A stretch of 64,000 nt of DNA, from contig JASANH010000959.1 of NCBI GenBank assembly GCA_030248295.1, forward strand, positions 62,001-126,000, read 5' to 3'. Shown in pieces: positions 47,458 through 59,000 of the stretch. Position 1 is the first letter of the stretch. Each line of letters opens with the position of its first letter. The notes under the pieces are model-generated. The model was given only the letters and a program-made list of their open reading frames with translations, was not told the origin of the DNA and ran no database searches. The position numbers and the translations under genes are program-made. The stretch comes from Mesodorylaimus sp. YZB2_4 (Eukaryota; Nematoda; Enoplea; Dorylaimida; Dorylaimidae).

Positions 47458-48457
47458 TTATCGTCCCAACAACGCAACCAGAAGTCCGAGCTGTCTGTCT
47501 GCTTGATATTCCGCTTTTTCACTTCCATTGCTTCCTCGATGCTGCTCCCTCACGTCAGAAGAACCATGATTATTGGCACTACGTCGGATGGACTCGACCA
47601 TATCCTCGCGTTCTTTCTCAGTGAGTGGACTTCCCACTATGGTGAAATCGAGTTTTACTGAGCTGAAAATACGTGGACGTTAAAAATCTGCTATGGTGGG
47701 AAAATACTTTGCTCAGACAGCATAATTTACTAATTTGCTTTTTATTAATGCTCAGTGCCCAGGTCGTCGTAGCCTAGTGGGTAAAGGCGCCCGCCTCTCA
47801 CGCTAGGTTCGACTCCCGCCTAAGGAAAAAATTATTATCGCCTTATTGCTCCCTAGCCCTCGAGTGTGCTGCATGGCTTGGCTATGGATAACGTATAAAG
47901 TTTTATGGTATGAACAACAACTGGGAAAATATTGCACCTTCCTGTACTTCACTCTCTGAGTCCAATGGAGGCTCTCACTAAAATACTAACTTTGGAGTAA
48001 ATGTTGGCCGATTAAAATTAATTTGACGACCATGGCCACGAAGAGGAGCTGGATTCTTCACGAAATCGTCGATCTGAAATAACCAAAAACCAAATTTTTA
48101 CAGTACACTGAACTAAAAATAATTCATTACAGCAAACTGTAGTCGATTTCGATTATATTGGCTCAGAGGCTCTTTGAACAGTCCAATGTACGTGTACTTG
48201 CTGTACTTTCCTGGAAAATAAAGTTCGCATAAAATGAATTTAATCAGCTCCAAGATATCGCTTACGTTTATTTACATCGCTCACTGATGGACCGAGCACA
48301 GCGAAGGAATTGTCTGAATTTTTAACTGAAAGAAAGCATCATTGCAAAATTTTTTTGTTTCTCCCTATTCTTTCTTACCAGGAGTGCTATTCACATTTTC
48401 TGTGCTTAAAACGATGGACACGAGAAAGAGAAGTGAGTAGAAGAAATGCATTTGCAT
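47458..48457 (-). CDS. Uncharacterised secreted protein S2 (five exons, 168 aa)
   Basis: Exons 48379-48457, 48266-48325, 48131-48210, 47991-48073 and 47458-47662; phases 1, 1, 0, 2, closing at 169 codons. Exons 2, 3 and 4 are the same length as in S1 (60, 80, 83 bases). Leader MQMHFFYSLLFLVSIVLS. Conserved core YTYIGLFKEPLSQYNRNRLQ, then RGHGRQINFNRPTF and LDFTIVGSPLTEKER. The C-terminus is charged, ends LLVALLGR and lacks cysteines. The leaders diverge more than the core. The 5' leader sequence just before the ATG (CTCGAGTCAACGACTTCG) resembles that of S1. Confidence 0.82.
47762..47910 (+). repeat. tRNA-derived SINE within intron 4 of S2
   Basis: A-box TAGCCTAGTGG (47770-47780) and perfect B-box GGTTCGACTCC (47806-47816), followed by a poly(A)-like GGAAAAAATT and a tail (CCCTCGAGTGTGCTGC...GGCTATGGATAA) shared with 44637-44700. 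It lacks a cloverleaf-compatible acceptor stem, so it is a SINE, not a tRNA gene. Confidence 0.55.
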
Positions 48458-49660
48458 CCCGAAGTCGTTGACTCGAGCACTCGGTTCTGGTAGAAGATAT
48501 ACTGACAGGGAGCGCAAGGTCCAATGAGCAAAGGCGGATTGGATATCACGAGTTGTGTATGCCTCACTTCGCTTTCATCCCGGGTAAGTCAGTTGTGCAC
48601 ATCGAGTGCTATTCAGAATGACAGAAACCTTTTATGAACAGGGCCAAACACGGCCTCGCCAATTCCATTATCCCGTATTTGGTCGTGGGCGAGCGCGAGA
48701 TACTTTGGAAACTTCTCTCATCCGCATGCAGCCAGTCTATAAGAAAGAGGATAGGAAAGGGATAAATAAGATGGGCGTATCCATCAAAGTGCAAAATGTG
48801 TGACAGGCGATGAACTAGGTCTTCCGTTACACAATTGGAAGGCATTTTTACATGTCCAGTTTTTCTGTCATGTTTTAGCTAGCCAGTGGAAAAATAAAGT
48901 TGACTAGCAAAAGTCTGGCAGCGAAAGGAGCTCACAGTGAAAGAATTTGCGGAAAGAGCAGGTTCTGCCTTTGCAAGAGGGTAAGAGTCGGCCAGTCGGC
49001 CTAGGAACAAGTGGGCGGGGATAAGTTGAAGAAAAGAAGCAAGTACATATTTGCGCTTTCTTTTATCGGCCTTCCCTGGGTGGTCTTTTATTGAGTTCAC
49101 ATTGAAAGGTGATCATTTTTCCTTACTGATCATAAAGTTAGAAACGATGTTAGAAGAATTTGATAACAGATGCCATTTCAAAACCTCCCCCGTGGTGTGG
49201 TGCCTAAACTTACACTTAGCTAGATAAAGGTTTTGAACTAGCTGTTCTATATAGTATAGTAGTAGGTTTGAAAATATGAGTCAGCGCAGTATAAGCTGTT
49301 GGTTGACGGCCCATGGTTAGCTGGCAATATTGAGTAGCATCAATTGATTTCACGCACAGCATGGTCTGAACTTTGCAGTGCAACAGATTTTTAAGACCTA
49401 GGCAAGCCTCTCAGTTATAAGCACTACCACCACCACCTGTCAGGGTGTCTGTAAAAACGACCCCATCATTTCACATGTTTATTTGAAGGCACCCAATTTG
49501 TGAATGGTGATGCAAGATAAAAAATTTTCCACTTTCCCTGTGAGGAAATAAAGACGATCCCTGGACGATATTGGCAATCAACGAAACAAATTACCGCAAG
49601 ATAATAAGCAGCCGAACGCACCATTATCATGCATGAGAATTATGCGTTTGGCAGACGCCT
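48458..49660. other. Intergenic stretch upstream of S2
   Basis: No supported exons; presumed S2 promoter at its left edge. Confidence 0.35.
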
Positions 49661-49665
49661 AACCC

Positions 49666-50110
49666 AACGGCCTCGTGGCCTGGTGGGTTAGGTGTCTGCT
49701 TCTCACGCCATGTGCGCAGTTACGGGCGAGTGTTCGACTCGCGTCGCGGGCCAGGAAATCATTTCGTGTAAAATGTGTCCCTTCACCCTCGAATGCACAT
49801 ATGCGTTTGTTGATGTGGAAAAACATGAGCATGAACACGCGAGGGCATCCTGCACTGGACACCAACTTCAATGGACAATGGCGAGCATGCTTTGAACCCT
49901 GTCGGTGTTGCACCTGAGACTCTCGCTTGGCTAACGTCTCCACTCGGAGCTCCTCGACGGTACCGGCTGAGTCACCCACGACCTGGGGTGCAAGGTCAGC
50001 GAGGGTTTATGGTTCGCAAACCGACCTGCATCACCAGGGATCGAACCCGGGACGAGTCTAGCCACTAGCTCCTGAGAGACGAATGCTGAACCACTGCACC
50101 ACAGCGGCCT
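49666..50110. repeat. Composite with two facing tRNA-like heads
   Basis: Plus-strand TGGCCTGGTGG (about 49678) with GTTCGACTCG (about 49732) forms one degenerate Pol III promoter. On the minus strand TGGTGCAGTGG (about 50093) with perfect GGTTCGATCCC (50038-50048) forms another. They point at each other, as in two SINE insertions or a dimeric SINE. Confidence 0.5.
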
Positions 50111-52043
50111 CTCCCCCATTCCGGATGGTAAGTCCTTCCTCGAACCAGCGTTGCCAAATGCGGAAAAGGAATTCCACTGGCAGGACACCTGAAATCCACT
50201 ACCAGCCACTACACATCTTCCCAAAATTCACTACAATAGCAACTAAAAATTTTCATCGCAACAGAGCGATAATGCAACATTTTTGGTTCACCCTGGATAC
50301 AAAATAGCTTTCAATCTATCAAAATTTAGAGTTTAGGTGGGCTGATTGATAAATCGATCGGTACTACGTGATGCCGCGCAGCAGCCCAGCCAGTCGATAC
50401 AGCCCGTGATGCCTCGCAGATATTTAGCACCTTTTAAAAGTTCTGCTTCGGACGTTTCGATTTATGAAATCGGAAATACCTAATGATGATCACAAATCAT
50501 TAATCTAATCATAACTGAGGAAATCTCACCAAGGCAATCTTCCAGATTTATAAGTAAGGTAAAATGCCTTATCCGGAACGGTTCCTAAACCGGAACACCT
50601 CGATTGCCAATCTGATCCGATGCCTTACTGTTTTTGATGAGGCTTTTCGGCTGGTGCAGCAGGCGAGCATACGTGTTCATGGCAAAGAATTGCCATATAC
50701 GGCAACGGCATCGGCAACGGCATCGGCAACGGCATGTGATCTGGTCGGTCCTGGCAACGTGATTCTTACTTTTGAACAAAAAAGGTGAAGGCGTAGAAAA
50801 GGGTTTCATTAAAAAAACGATGTTAAACTTGGTTTTGGCCAAAAAAGAAGACAGAAACGGTGTTGTTTCAGTCTTGGCTTTTAAACAAGAAACTACGTTA
50901 GAAGCTATTCTCCTGAGATCGACTAAAACCACCAAACCTATGGCTGTTCCAAAGTCGGACCGGATCGGAGCCTAAAGCGGAACGAGAGCGCAGTTTTTAA
51001 AAATACCTTTTCCAAGCGTGCAGCTGTGCTTCACCCAAAATTTAGAGCCAATTATTGATTCAGGATTTTGGATATCCGAACTTTCCATTAGCACTAGAGC
51101 AATACACATGAACCACAAAAATAACAGTGGCATGCGATTCTACTCATCAAAATACCTCTTAGCGACTTTTTCTGTAATCAGGATATACTGTCATAATCAC
51201 AATAATGATTATGGATGGCGTACAAAAAGAAATAATTCAATAGCATAGACAACTGCATAAGTGCGACATAGTCTTATTATCATGGTGCGCTAAAGAGAAA
51301 TGAAGAAACCACAGAAGATCAAAGCTTATTGACGTACCTCTAATCGTAGTGTAAGTGACAGAACGCACTAAATAGTAAAACGATCTGAAACAACCCATAA
51401 ATGCTTAAGAGGCAGGTTTCTTTTGGCACTTGATATTTTTTACATATATGTAGATTGAAAAAATTGAAAATAAACGTGTAAACAGCATAATATTTTTATA
51501 TATACAGTATATACATACGTCTCGATTTTTACAATACACTATGTTATAAGCACTGGGGTATTTTAGTGCCCTTTTCAAAAAAGTTTTAAGCCCGGGAAGC
51601 AATCAAAATTTTATCACCCGGGAACATATTTGTGGTACAGCTTTAACGTGTTTTCCTCTTTTTCCTCTCTCCACATGCATCTACAAACTGTAAAATAAAA
51701 GAACATTTTATCGTGTTAGCGCACTGTTAAAAGTTTTGTGCAGCCCAGTCCAGCCCAGCTCGAATCATCTGATTCAATTCAATGCAGTCCCACGTACTGG
51801 CCATGGTGTTCAAGCCACAACGTCTTTTCAAACCGCGCCTAACTGCTTATGACAAAAGTTGGCTTGCAGGAGTAGCCAATCACGGCTGTCCAACCAGCCA
51901 CAGTATTCCGCCATGAATGGATTGCGCAAAACTTAAATTCGTCGTTGATCAGCTTAAGAGATGACTCTTTTGAAAACGAGTGAGTCATTTGATGTGTTTT
52001 ATGTGCAGGCTGATTGCATGTGGGCTTTCAGTTTCGAAGAAGA
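50111..52043. other. Gene-poor stretch with a 12-bp minisatellite
   Basis: CGGCAACGGCAT is repeated about three times at 50702-50737 in an open stretch on both strands. No domain found. A segment at 50820-50972 reads open but without splice or start support. Confidence 0.35.
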
Positions 52044-55000
52044 ATGGACAAGTCCAGGTACAAATGCAGAAGTGTTCGTGTAGACCAGGTTTATGTTAGT
52101 TATTTTCAGGACCAACGAGCCGGAAACGTCAGAAAAGTCATTAATTTTGAATAACATAAGTCGATGTCACAATGAAGTGGAGAAAGTCAAGAAACTGTTA
52201 AATACATCCGACTGCCTTGAAGAGGTTGGCCTTTTTGATCTTTTTTATTGTCATGGCATATTTTCCCATTTGCGAAATCAATGACTGAGAATCAGTACTT
52301 GAAAAAGAATCCCTTAGCATTATATACAAATCAGTATGATCCTAAAAATTACAAGCATTTTAAAACTGCAGCAGCGTGGGGCTCCTGAAGATAGATTTAG
52401 ATGGATAGATACAGAGATTTTTTTAAATTTTGGGTATCTGAGAGACACATTGAGATAACAAATAAAATTAATTACTGAAATTTGCAGGACTGCAATGCAA
52501 TTAGTATGATCATTGACGATGCGGTGCATTCTGCAGAAAGTGATAAAATCGAGGATATTATTCTTTCTTCGAAGGAGTTGGAAACGGCTTTGAAGCAAAT
52601 TGCGAAATATGAAAAGGTGCTGCTCGATTTAAAATCCGGTGAGAACACTTCGCTGATAAATAATGTTGGGGCAGCATGCCGAGGCGAGGCGCCATGTGAC
52701 ACCTCGATGACTGGAAACGAACTTTGTGGCTTCTGAGAAGCAAGTTGCCATCTCCTTGTATGTTTAGCGCTGAGCATTTTACTTGTTAACCGTTTTCGTT
52801 TCAAGTTTCACGTAGAGGTTTACAATAGCAAAAAGATCAATGCCAAAAACGGATCATGCGTTTTGGCGTGATCATGTGTCACCTGCAAAAGAACTTCTTT
52901 CAGAACGTTTGGAGTAGGCTCACCATTTAGGGTTGTGCCTTGTTGGGAGCCCATAGCCATTTAACTAGTTATACTGTGTGCTGTGGAAAATGCGATTTGT
53001 ATTCGCTCAAAATCATTTTTAGTCATGCCAAAGTATTGTGAAATAAGTGAGCCAACATTTCAATGCCTATCACCAATGCCTTGCTCAACTGGTGCAACAA
53101 AGATTCCTCGTTCCCGTCTGGCGAGAATGTCTTTGTCAGCCTCGTCACAGGACAATCATCCAAGACCAGCATCCCGGTGCCATTCATGGAGTCATAGTCT
53201 GGTAAGCTTTGTGGCTTGCTGCATATGAGCTAGCGTGTCCATATATTTTAGGTGCGCCTGTACAAATCAGCATTAGCTCAATCAAAAATCAAGAAAGTAG
53301 GAGACGGTTGCATCATTAGTTCTGCTTCATCGCCCTCTCCACCATCTGATGGCCGCTCTAGTTTGGACTCTGGATTTGCAAGCAAGAACTAACTTCTAAA
53401 CTTGAACTATTCTTCAAAAATTTTTACGTTTTCACTTCATTTCAGGCGAAGCCATACCAGTTGAAAACATGATCGTACCTAAAGCCAAATTGGTTTCAGC
53501 TACCAACAATGAACCCTTTCATTTCCGCATGAAACATATCATCTCTCCAGATGAGTTTTACGTCGAATCCATCTCGGATGATTCGTGCATTGCATATTCT
53601 CAATTACGCAATGACTTACTCAAATTCTTCGACCTTGCTGAGAATCAGCAGCTTTTGTTTCCTGATGCTACTGCTCGATTCGCTGAATCTAAAATTGGCA
53701 CTTACGGAATCTATTCTTACGAAGGGTCCATTGAAAGGTGTCAGATCACTGGTTGGCGAGAACTGGTCAAGAATTGTGGCCCTAGTGCGGTGAAAAAATA
53801 TGAAGTAGAGATCCGACTTTTGGATATCGGATTAAAAATATGGGTACCTGCTGGACGGGTTTGGAAAATTGATCAGAGGTGAGAGCGCATGGTTATCTGT
53901 GGCTAACTCTGTACATGTTAGGCAGGATATACTGTAGGTTTTGTGATGCACCCCCATCGACTGTGCAATGCCAGCTATTCGACGTGCATCCGAGAATTGA
54001 AGGCCGAGTGGTGATTGGTCGTGCATGGACGAGCGAAGCTCTTGACAGATTCAGGGAAATATGCCAGCACGATGTTCTGACTGGAATCGGTATGAACAAG
54101 TAAGTTGCAGTCTGGTCTAATTGTGAAAAAAGGTCCTCTGCCTCTTAGTACACTGCCTAGACTCTGAAGTGTATGTAGTGCACAAAGTAGCATTCGGTCG
54201 GGCCTACAGCACATCGATGCTGTCTGTGTGCGACACTAAAATCGACAGATGTCTGTATCAGCGGAAAATATCAGAGTAATAAGCCAGTTCAATCAAGGCG
54301 TTACTATGGTCAAAAATGACGGATCGATTTTAGCATTGAGGGTGGTTTTCAAGTCCCTGATATCCATAATGTAAATGGTCATCAAACATTCTTCATCGCG
54401 AATACTAACCCTTTTCATGCCATCTGATTGGACTGAACTCGCACAATGCACTGTAGGCACGAGACCTGTCACTGACTTCTTGCGCGATTGCTGATAAGTT
54501 ATTTCAAAAGGTTTCTGGAGAGTCTGCTGATTGGTTTTCTTGTGTGGGAATGTTATTAACATGATTCCGCCCACCTTGTCACCCCACGGAATCACCCAGC
54601 AGAATGGATGTTCAATGGCGAGGTGATTCCGCTGCATTTATGTACGAACAGGAGCTGGAAAACCTAGAAAAGTCAGGGAATCAGGAAAAGTGGCAGTGGG
54701 TCGAAAAGTGGGCAGCAGGCTCTCCAAAAGCCTTTTGAAATGACTCATCAGCAATGGCGCAAGAAGTCAGTGACAGGTCTCGTGCCTACAGTGCATTGTA
54801 CGAATTCAGTCCAATCAGATGGCATGAAAAGGGTCAGTATTCGCGATGAAGAATGCTCGATAATCATTGACACAGTCTTTTATGGATATCAGAGACTTGA
54901 AAACCGCTCACTACGCCAAATTCTACTGTTGATTCGTCATTTTTGACCCATTGCCACTTGAAACATCCCACTCTGCTTCCAATATACCTTTGGCGGATTA

Positions 55001-55498
55001 AACACAGAGTGTGAGGGGATGTTTTTTTGTGGTTTAGTGTTGCTCAGTAGCTGCCCCACAATCGAAAGCCCAAGGATCTGTTAAGTTGCATGCTGATGTT
55101 GAAATTTTATGTGATGCTTCCAATATAATTTAGCTTTTTCAGTTTTAATTGCTTTAACAATTATTTCAGAAGTGACACCCACAGTAGACAGTATGAAATA
55201 CAGTGTCCTCGTAACTGTACTTATCGGTTCGAACAGCAGCTTTTTGACAGAGGGCGACAAACGAGAAAAGACAGGATAATTGTAGATATACAGTGTGCCT
55301 ACTTGACCAATGAATGTCTTTTGCGAAGTTTCGGCGCCTAACCTTGATTGCCCATTTTCCAGCAAAGAACCGTACAAGCTCGTCGTGTACACATCCACGG
55401 GCCCAGCATCCACTTCTATCAATTCTGAGTTGGTTCAAGGCGGCTTTGCGAAGTCTTTAATGGATTGGAATCGACTGAATGTTATCTTGAACAACTGA
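52044..55498 (+). CDS. Tudor-domain protein 2 (eight exons, 439 aa)
   Basis: Exons 52044-52057, 52110-52224, 52488-52638, 53023-53201, 53252-53381, 53446-53878, 53938-54099 and 55363-55498; phases match throughout and close at 440 codons. Residues 20-95 are predicted coiled coil (HNEVEKVKKLL; ELETALKQIAKYEKVLLDL), then a Ser/Pro linker (SASSPSPPSDGRSS). Residues about 205-425 form an extended Tudor domain: ISPDEFYVES, the core RLLDIGLKIWVPAG, APPSTVQCQLFDVHP, and the closing strand YKLVVYTS with ELVQGGFA. Such proteins scaffold germ-granule and small-RNA factors. The aromatic cage looks atypical (LDIG where FxDYG is usual), so methyl-arginine binding is uncertain. Exon 5 to 6 requires a GC-AG intron at 53382. 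Confidence 0.82.
54299..54950. mobile_element. Inverted-repeat element in the last intron of Tudor 2
   Basis: Left arm about 54299-54530 and right arm about 54714-54950 are inverted copies. Landmarks are GCACAATGCACTGTAGGCAC answered by GTGCCTACAGTGCATTG, and CAAGTCCCTGATATCCATAA answered by TTATGGATATCAGAGACTTG. About 180 bases separate the arms. It accounts for the unusual size of this intron. Confidence 0.75.
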
Positions 55499-56049
55499 TG
55501 TGGTCAGGTTTGCCACTCGACTTCACTAGTCACAATACATTAAAGGTAAAGGAACAGTATGTTGCGGATGAATGTCAGAAATTGTACTGTAAGTTTGATA
55601 CCATTTATACGTTGTGTTATGCTTAATTTTCAAAGTAATAAAGTTTTCCCGACTGCTTGATTCTTGACAGAAGGTATAAAAAATCAGAAAAATCCCCTGT
55701 GACATTCAAGTTTTGAATTCCGCGCGCTTTCAGCCACTTACGACAAAGTGTCAGCTGGTGGCGCAAAGCGTTCGAAAATAGGCTTAACTAGAGCACACTT
55801 GCTGAAATATGCGACGTGACCGCCTGACATGAGGTTTAGAAAATGCAAAAGCCGCATTTCTGCAGTGTTCAAAACGTATCAAGCCTTCGTGTGAATCTTC
55901 GCAGAATGTATCTGTAACGGAGATTTATGCCAGTATGTCGTACCATCACTGAGTGAGATTTACTGACGCAGCCCAGCCAGTGAGTCTAAAAGGTCGGCGG
56001 ACAAATCCTCAGCTAAAGTCAACCAATTAAGTTAAAAGATCTTTGAAAA
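55499..56049. other. Intergenic, Tudor 2 to ZF-2
   Basis: Head-to-tail spacer of about 550 bases. AATAAAG at about 55638 may serve Tudor 2 polyadenylation. The ZF-2 promoter is presumed here. Confidence 0.4.
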
Positions 56050-59000
56050 ATGTCTTATTTCTTGCTGATCCCTCCTCAAAATCTGGTCGTTCAACAGCAG
56101 CAGCCGATCGCATTTCTCGTAACTGCAAATTTATCCGTGGCGCCTGGACCATCTAATGGGTTGGTTGCAGTCAGTTCATCACCTAGGCCTATCGTATCTT
56201 CGCAAGTGGTTGTGCAAGAATCATCGAACAATGTGGTGGTGCATACAACAACAACAACAGGAAGTAGGCCTAAGGACGTAACGGTTGTCGGCGAGCACCA
56301 GCCAAATCCATTTCCGTTGCGTCCATTATTGCCGAGGCCGAACCCGATTGGTAATGGAGAAAATCAAAAAGAAACTATTGCGACTACGAAAGAACTGTAA
56401 GCTTCGCTTGGTCTTCTGTAGGCACGCCTGAAATCTCGCAGTGCTCTTGTTTCATACCGGTGTAACCAAGCCTATCAGGCGCAGTGGAGAATGCGGCCGA
56501 CCGAATTCCCGTGGATAAAAACTCCGACTAGAGCTTGCGGCTGGAACGTCAGCCCGAGTGGTTGACGTTTCCCAGCCAGGGCGGCATGACCTACGAGGCT
56601 CCAGGGTTACACTGGAGAAATAAGAAAGGAAGAATTTGGAGGGAAATTAAACCAGGGTCTCCAGATTACGCATCCTGGACTGCAACCGCGTACACTATCG
56701 AGGCCCTTTGTTTCCAATTCTTCGACCAATAGGATATACAGCATGTGTTTCTGTTCTGTCCCATTATGTTGCACGATACCGGCCTTTCAGGCTGCTATGA
56801 TTCGTTCTCGCTTAAAACGTAGTGTATAAGTGTGCTCACAAGTTATTTTGGTGCAGGGCCTCACAACTCCTTAACTCTCCAATTCTTTAGGATCGCGAAA
56901 CGCTGCTCTCCATTGTAGTTTTCTCCAATGTTTCAGGGTTTTGAAAAACGCGATCTCCTTACGTACTTATTGCACTCAATTAGTCCGGCTTCGATCATAT
57001 GGCGGTTTAATTTCGTGCAGCAACTGCGATGCTTTGATTTCTACTGTGACCAGTTCAAGAATCGATACGACTCGAATGATTGATCACGCTCGGCGACACT
57101 TGGGCCAAGTCATGCTATCGTGCCCGTTATGTCGAAACCAGTCGTCAACGCGTGCCTCTTTGGCCGAACATGCATTGAAGACTCATAATTGGAATATGAG
57201 CGAGGCGGAATTGGACCAAAGGGCGCTGCGTGATACTGATATGGTGGAATTGGCAGAGAAAATAGAACAGTGCTTCAGAAAGCAAAAAACGTGAGTAATG
57301 CAATAATAAGGAGGCCCGGTGATCTCTCCACCTTTTTCACTCTGCTTCTTCTCTTTGGAGGTAGTGTTTCACGAATGATAAAATTTACTGAAAATTGGCA
57401 GTGCTCTCTTATCTGCATACAATATGCTGAGCCTTGAGTGGGAATCGAACTCACGCCTAGCCGTCGGACCAGTAATCACAGTGACGGGTGTTCGAATCCC
57501 GCGAATGGGTCAGGTTTTTGATGTGCGTATCGTGATAGCAAAATATTTTATTGACAAAGGGTCATGACTGACATCGCCCAGCCATATAATTTTAGCGCTT
57601 TGCTTTTTTGTCACAGATTGACAGCCTGAGAAACGAGTCACTATACTGTAGACTGTTTGACATCACTTTGTACTATCATTGATTCCAGACAATCCGCATC
57701 AGAAATTCCTATTTACGAATATTGCCAGCGTTCTATCGGCAAACGAATTGGTATCAGCCGCATTGAATGTCGAATTTGTCAGGATAGAATACGTTTGAGA
57801 GATTTGGCTCGGAAAATGCACTCGCCCATCATCAACCACGTTTTGGTTCATTTGCGAAAAGATGTTTATTCGTGCCGATTGTGTTCCTACTCCTGTCGGA
57901 CGTCGTTTACGCTCAAGAAACATTTAAGAATATCTCACAATCGATTTTGGGGTGTAGATACCGTGATTGACATGACCAGCATGCACAGCGATGAAATCAA
58001 ATGTGTCATCGATCAGTGCTATGGAATACCGGATGGCGTAGAAAGGTAAGCAGTTGTGTGCAGGCGGTATGTCAGCTGTATGTTTCAGTAATCAGTGATG
58101 CAGAATGGAGTCTGCTGCAAGGCTTCTAAGGAAGTGAGTGTCACAATACTATTCGTGTTAATTCGAGCTGGGGTTAATACAGGGCATCAATCTAAGTTTC
58201 TGGCGCGCCCTACGAATTTCCCTGCATAGAAATGACGACTCATTCGAATTCCCACTTTTCAGTTACCTACCACAAGTCGGACTTGATGGCTTTTTTGATC
58301 TGACCTATCAAAAATTGCCTTAGCTATGCTGGAAGATAAAAGCACCGCAAACTCTGGATCCTAAAGTCGCCGAAACTTGACACTTTCTTTTTCAGAAAAG
58401 ACATTAGGTCGAAATCAAGTTTTTATCGCTGGGGTTTGCTTTACTTTTTAAAATAATTCGTAACCTGAAATATCCAAAAAAGATACTGTAATATTTTTGG
58501 AGTGAATCGTCAGACAAGGAAGCCGCCTCGGATCAGTTTTTAGGCTTCCGGAAAGTCCAGAAATTCTAAGATTTTTGCGATCTGCGTTACAAGTTCCACA
58601 AAATGAAAACTTGCCGAGTGCTACTTTGATCTACGGCGGACATTTTCTTCCGTCTGTGATAAAGCGTCATCGTGATCAGAGTACATTGGAATGGAAAGCA
58701 GTGCCGTCTTTGTTTCTCGAAAACGATTATAATCGTGAGGTAAGAATGTACTGTATGTGGGCGTACTGGAGGCCTAGGAAGACCATTTGGGCTTGGTCGG
58801 CCGCGAAGTTGTGACGGTACCTTTGTGTCTACAGCAAAAGCTTTCGTGTATGTTTCACTCCAACCCATACACGACAGATAAAAAGAAAACGAGTGAACTG
58901 TCTCAAAAAATGCAAAGTTTCAACAAAAAACTGAAAAGTGCGGGAAAAGTCGCTTTAGGCAAGTAATTACCCCAAATCCTGCAAGATCATGGCCTGGACA

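Noticed and set aside
47762..47835. tRNA gene at the A/B-box pair
   Set aside because: No acceptor-stem pairing and shares a non-tRNA tail with another copy; SINE is the better explanation.
50585..50935. Cys-Arg repeat open frame on the minus strand
   Set aside because: Translation of the CGGCAACGGCAT minisatellite; no start or splice support.
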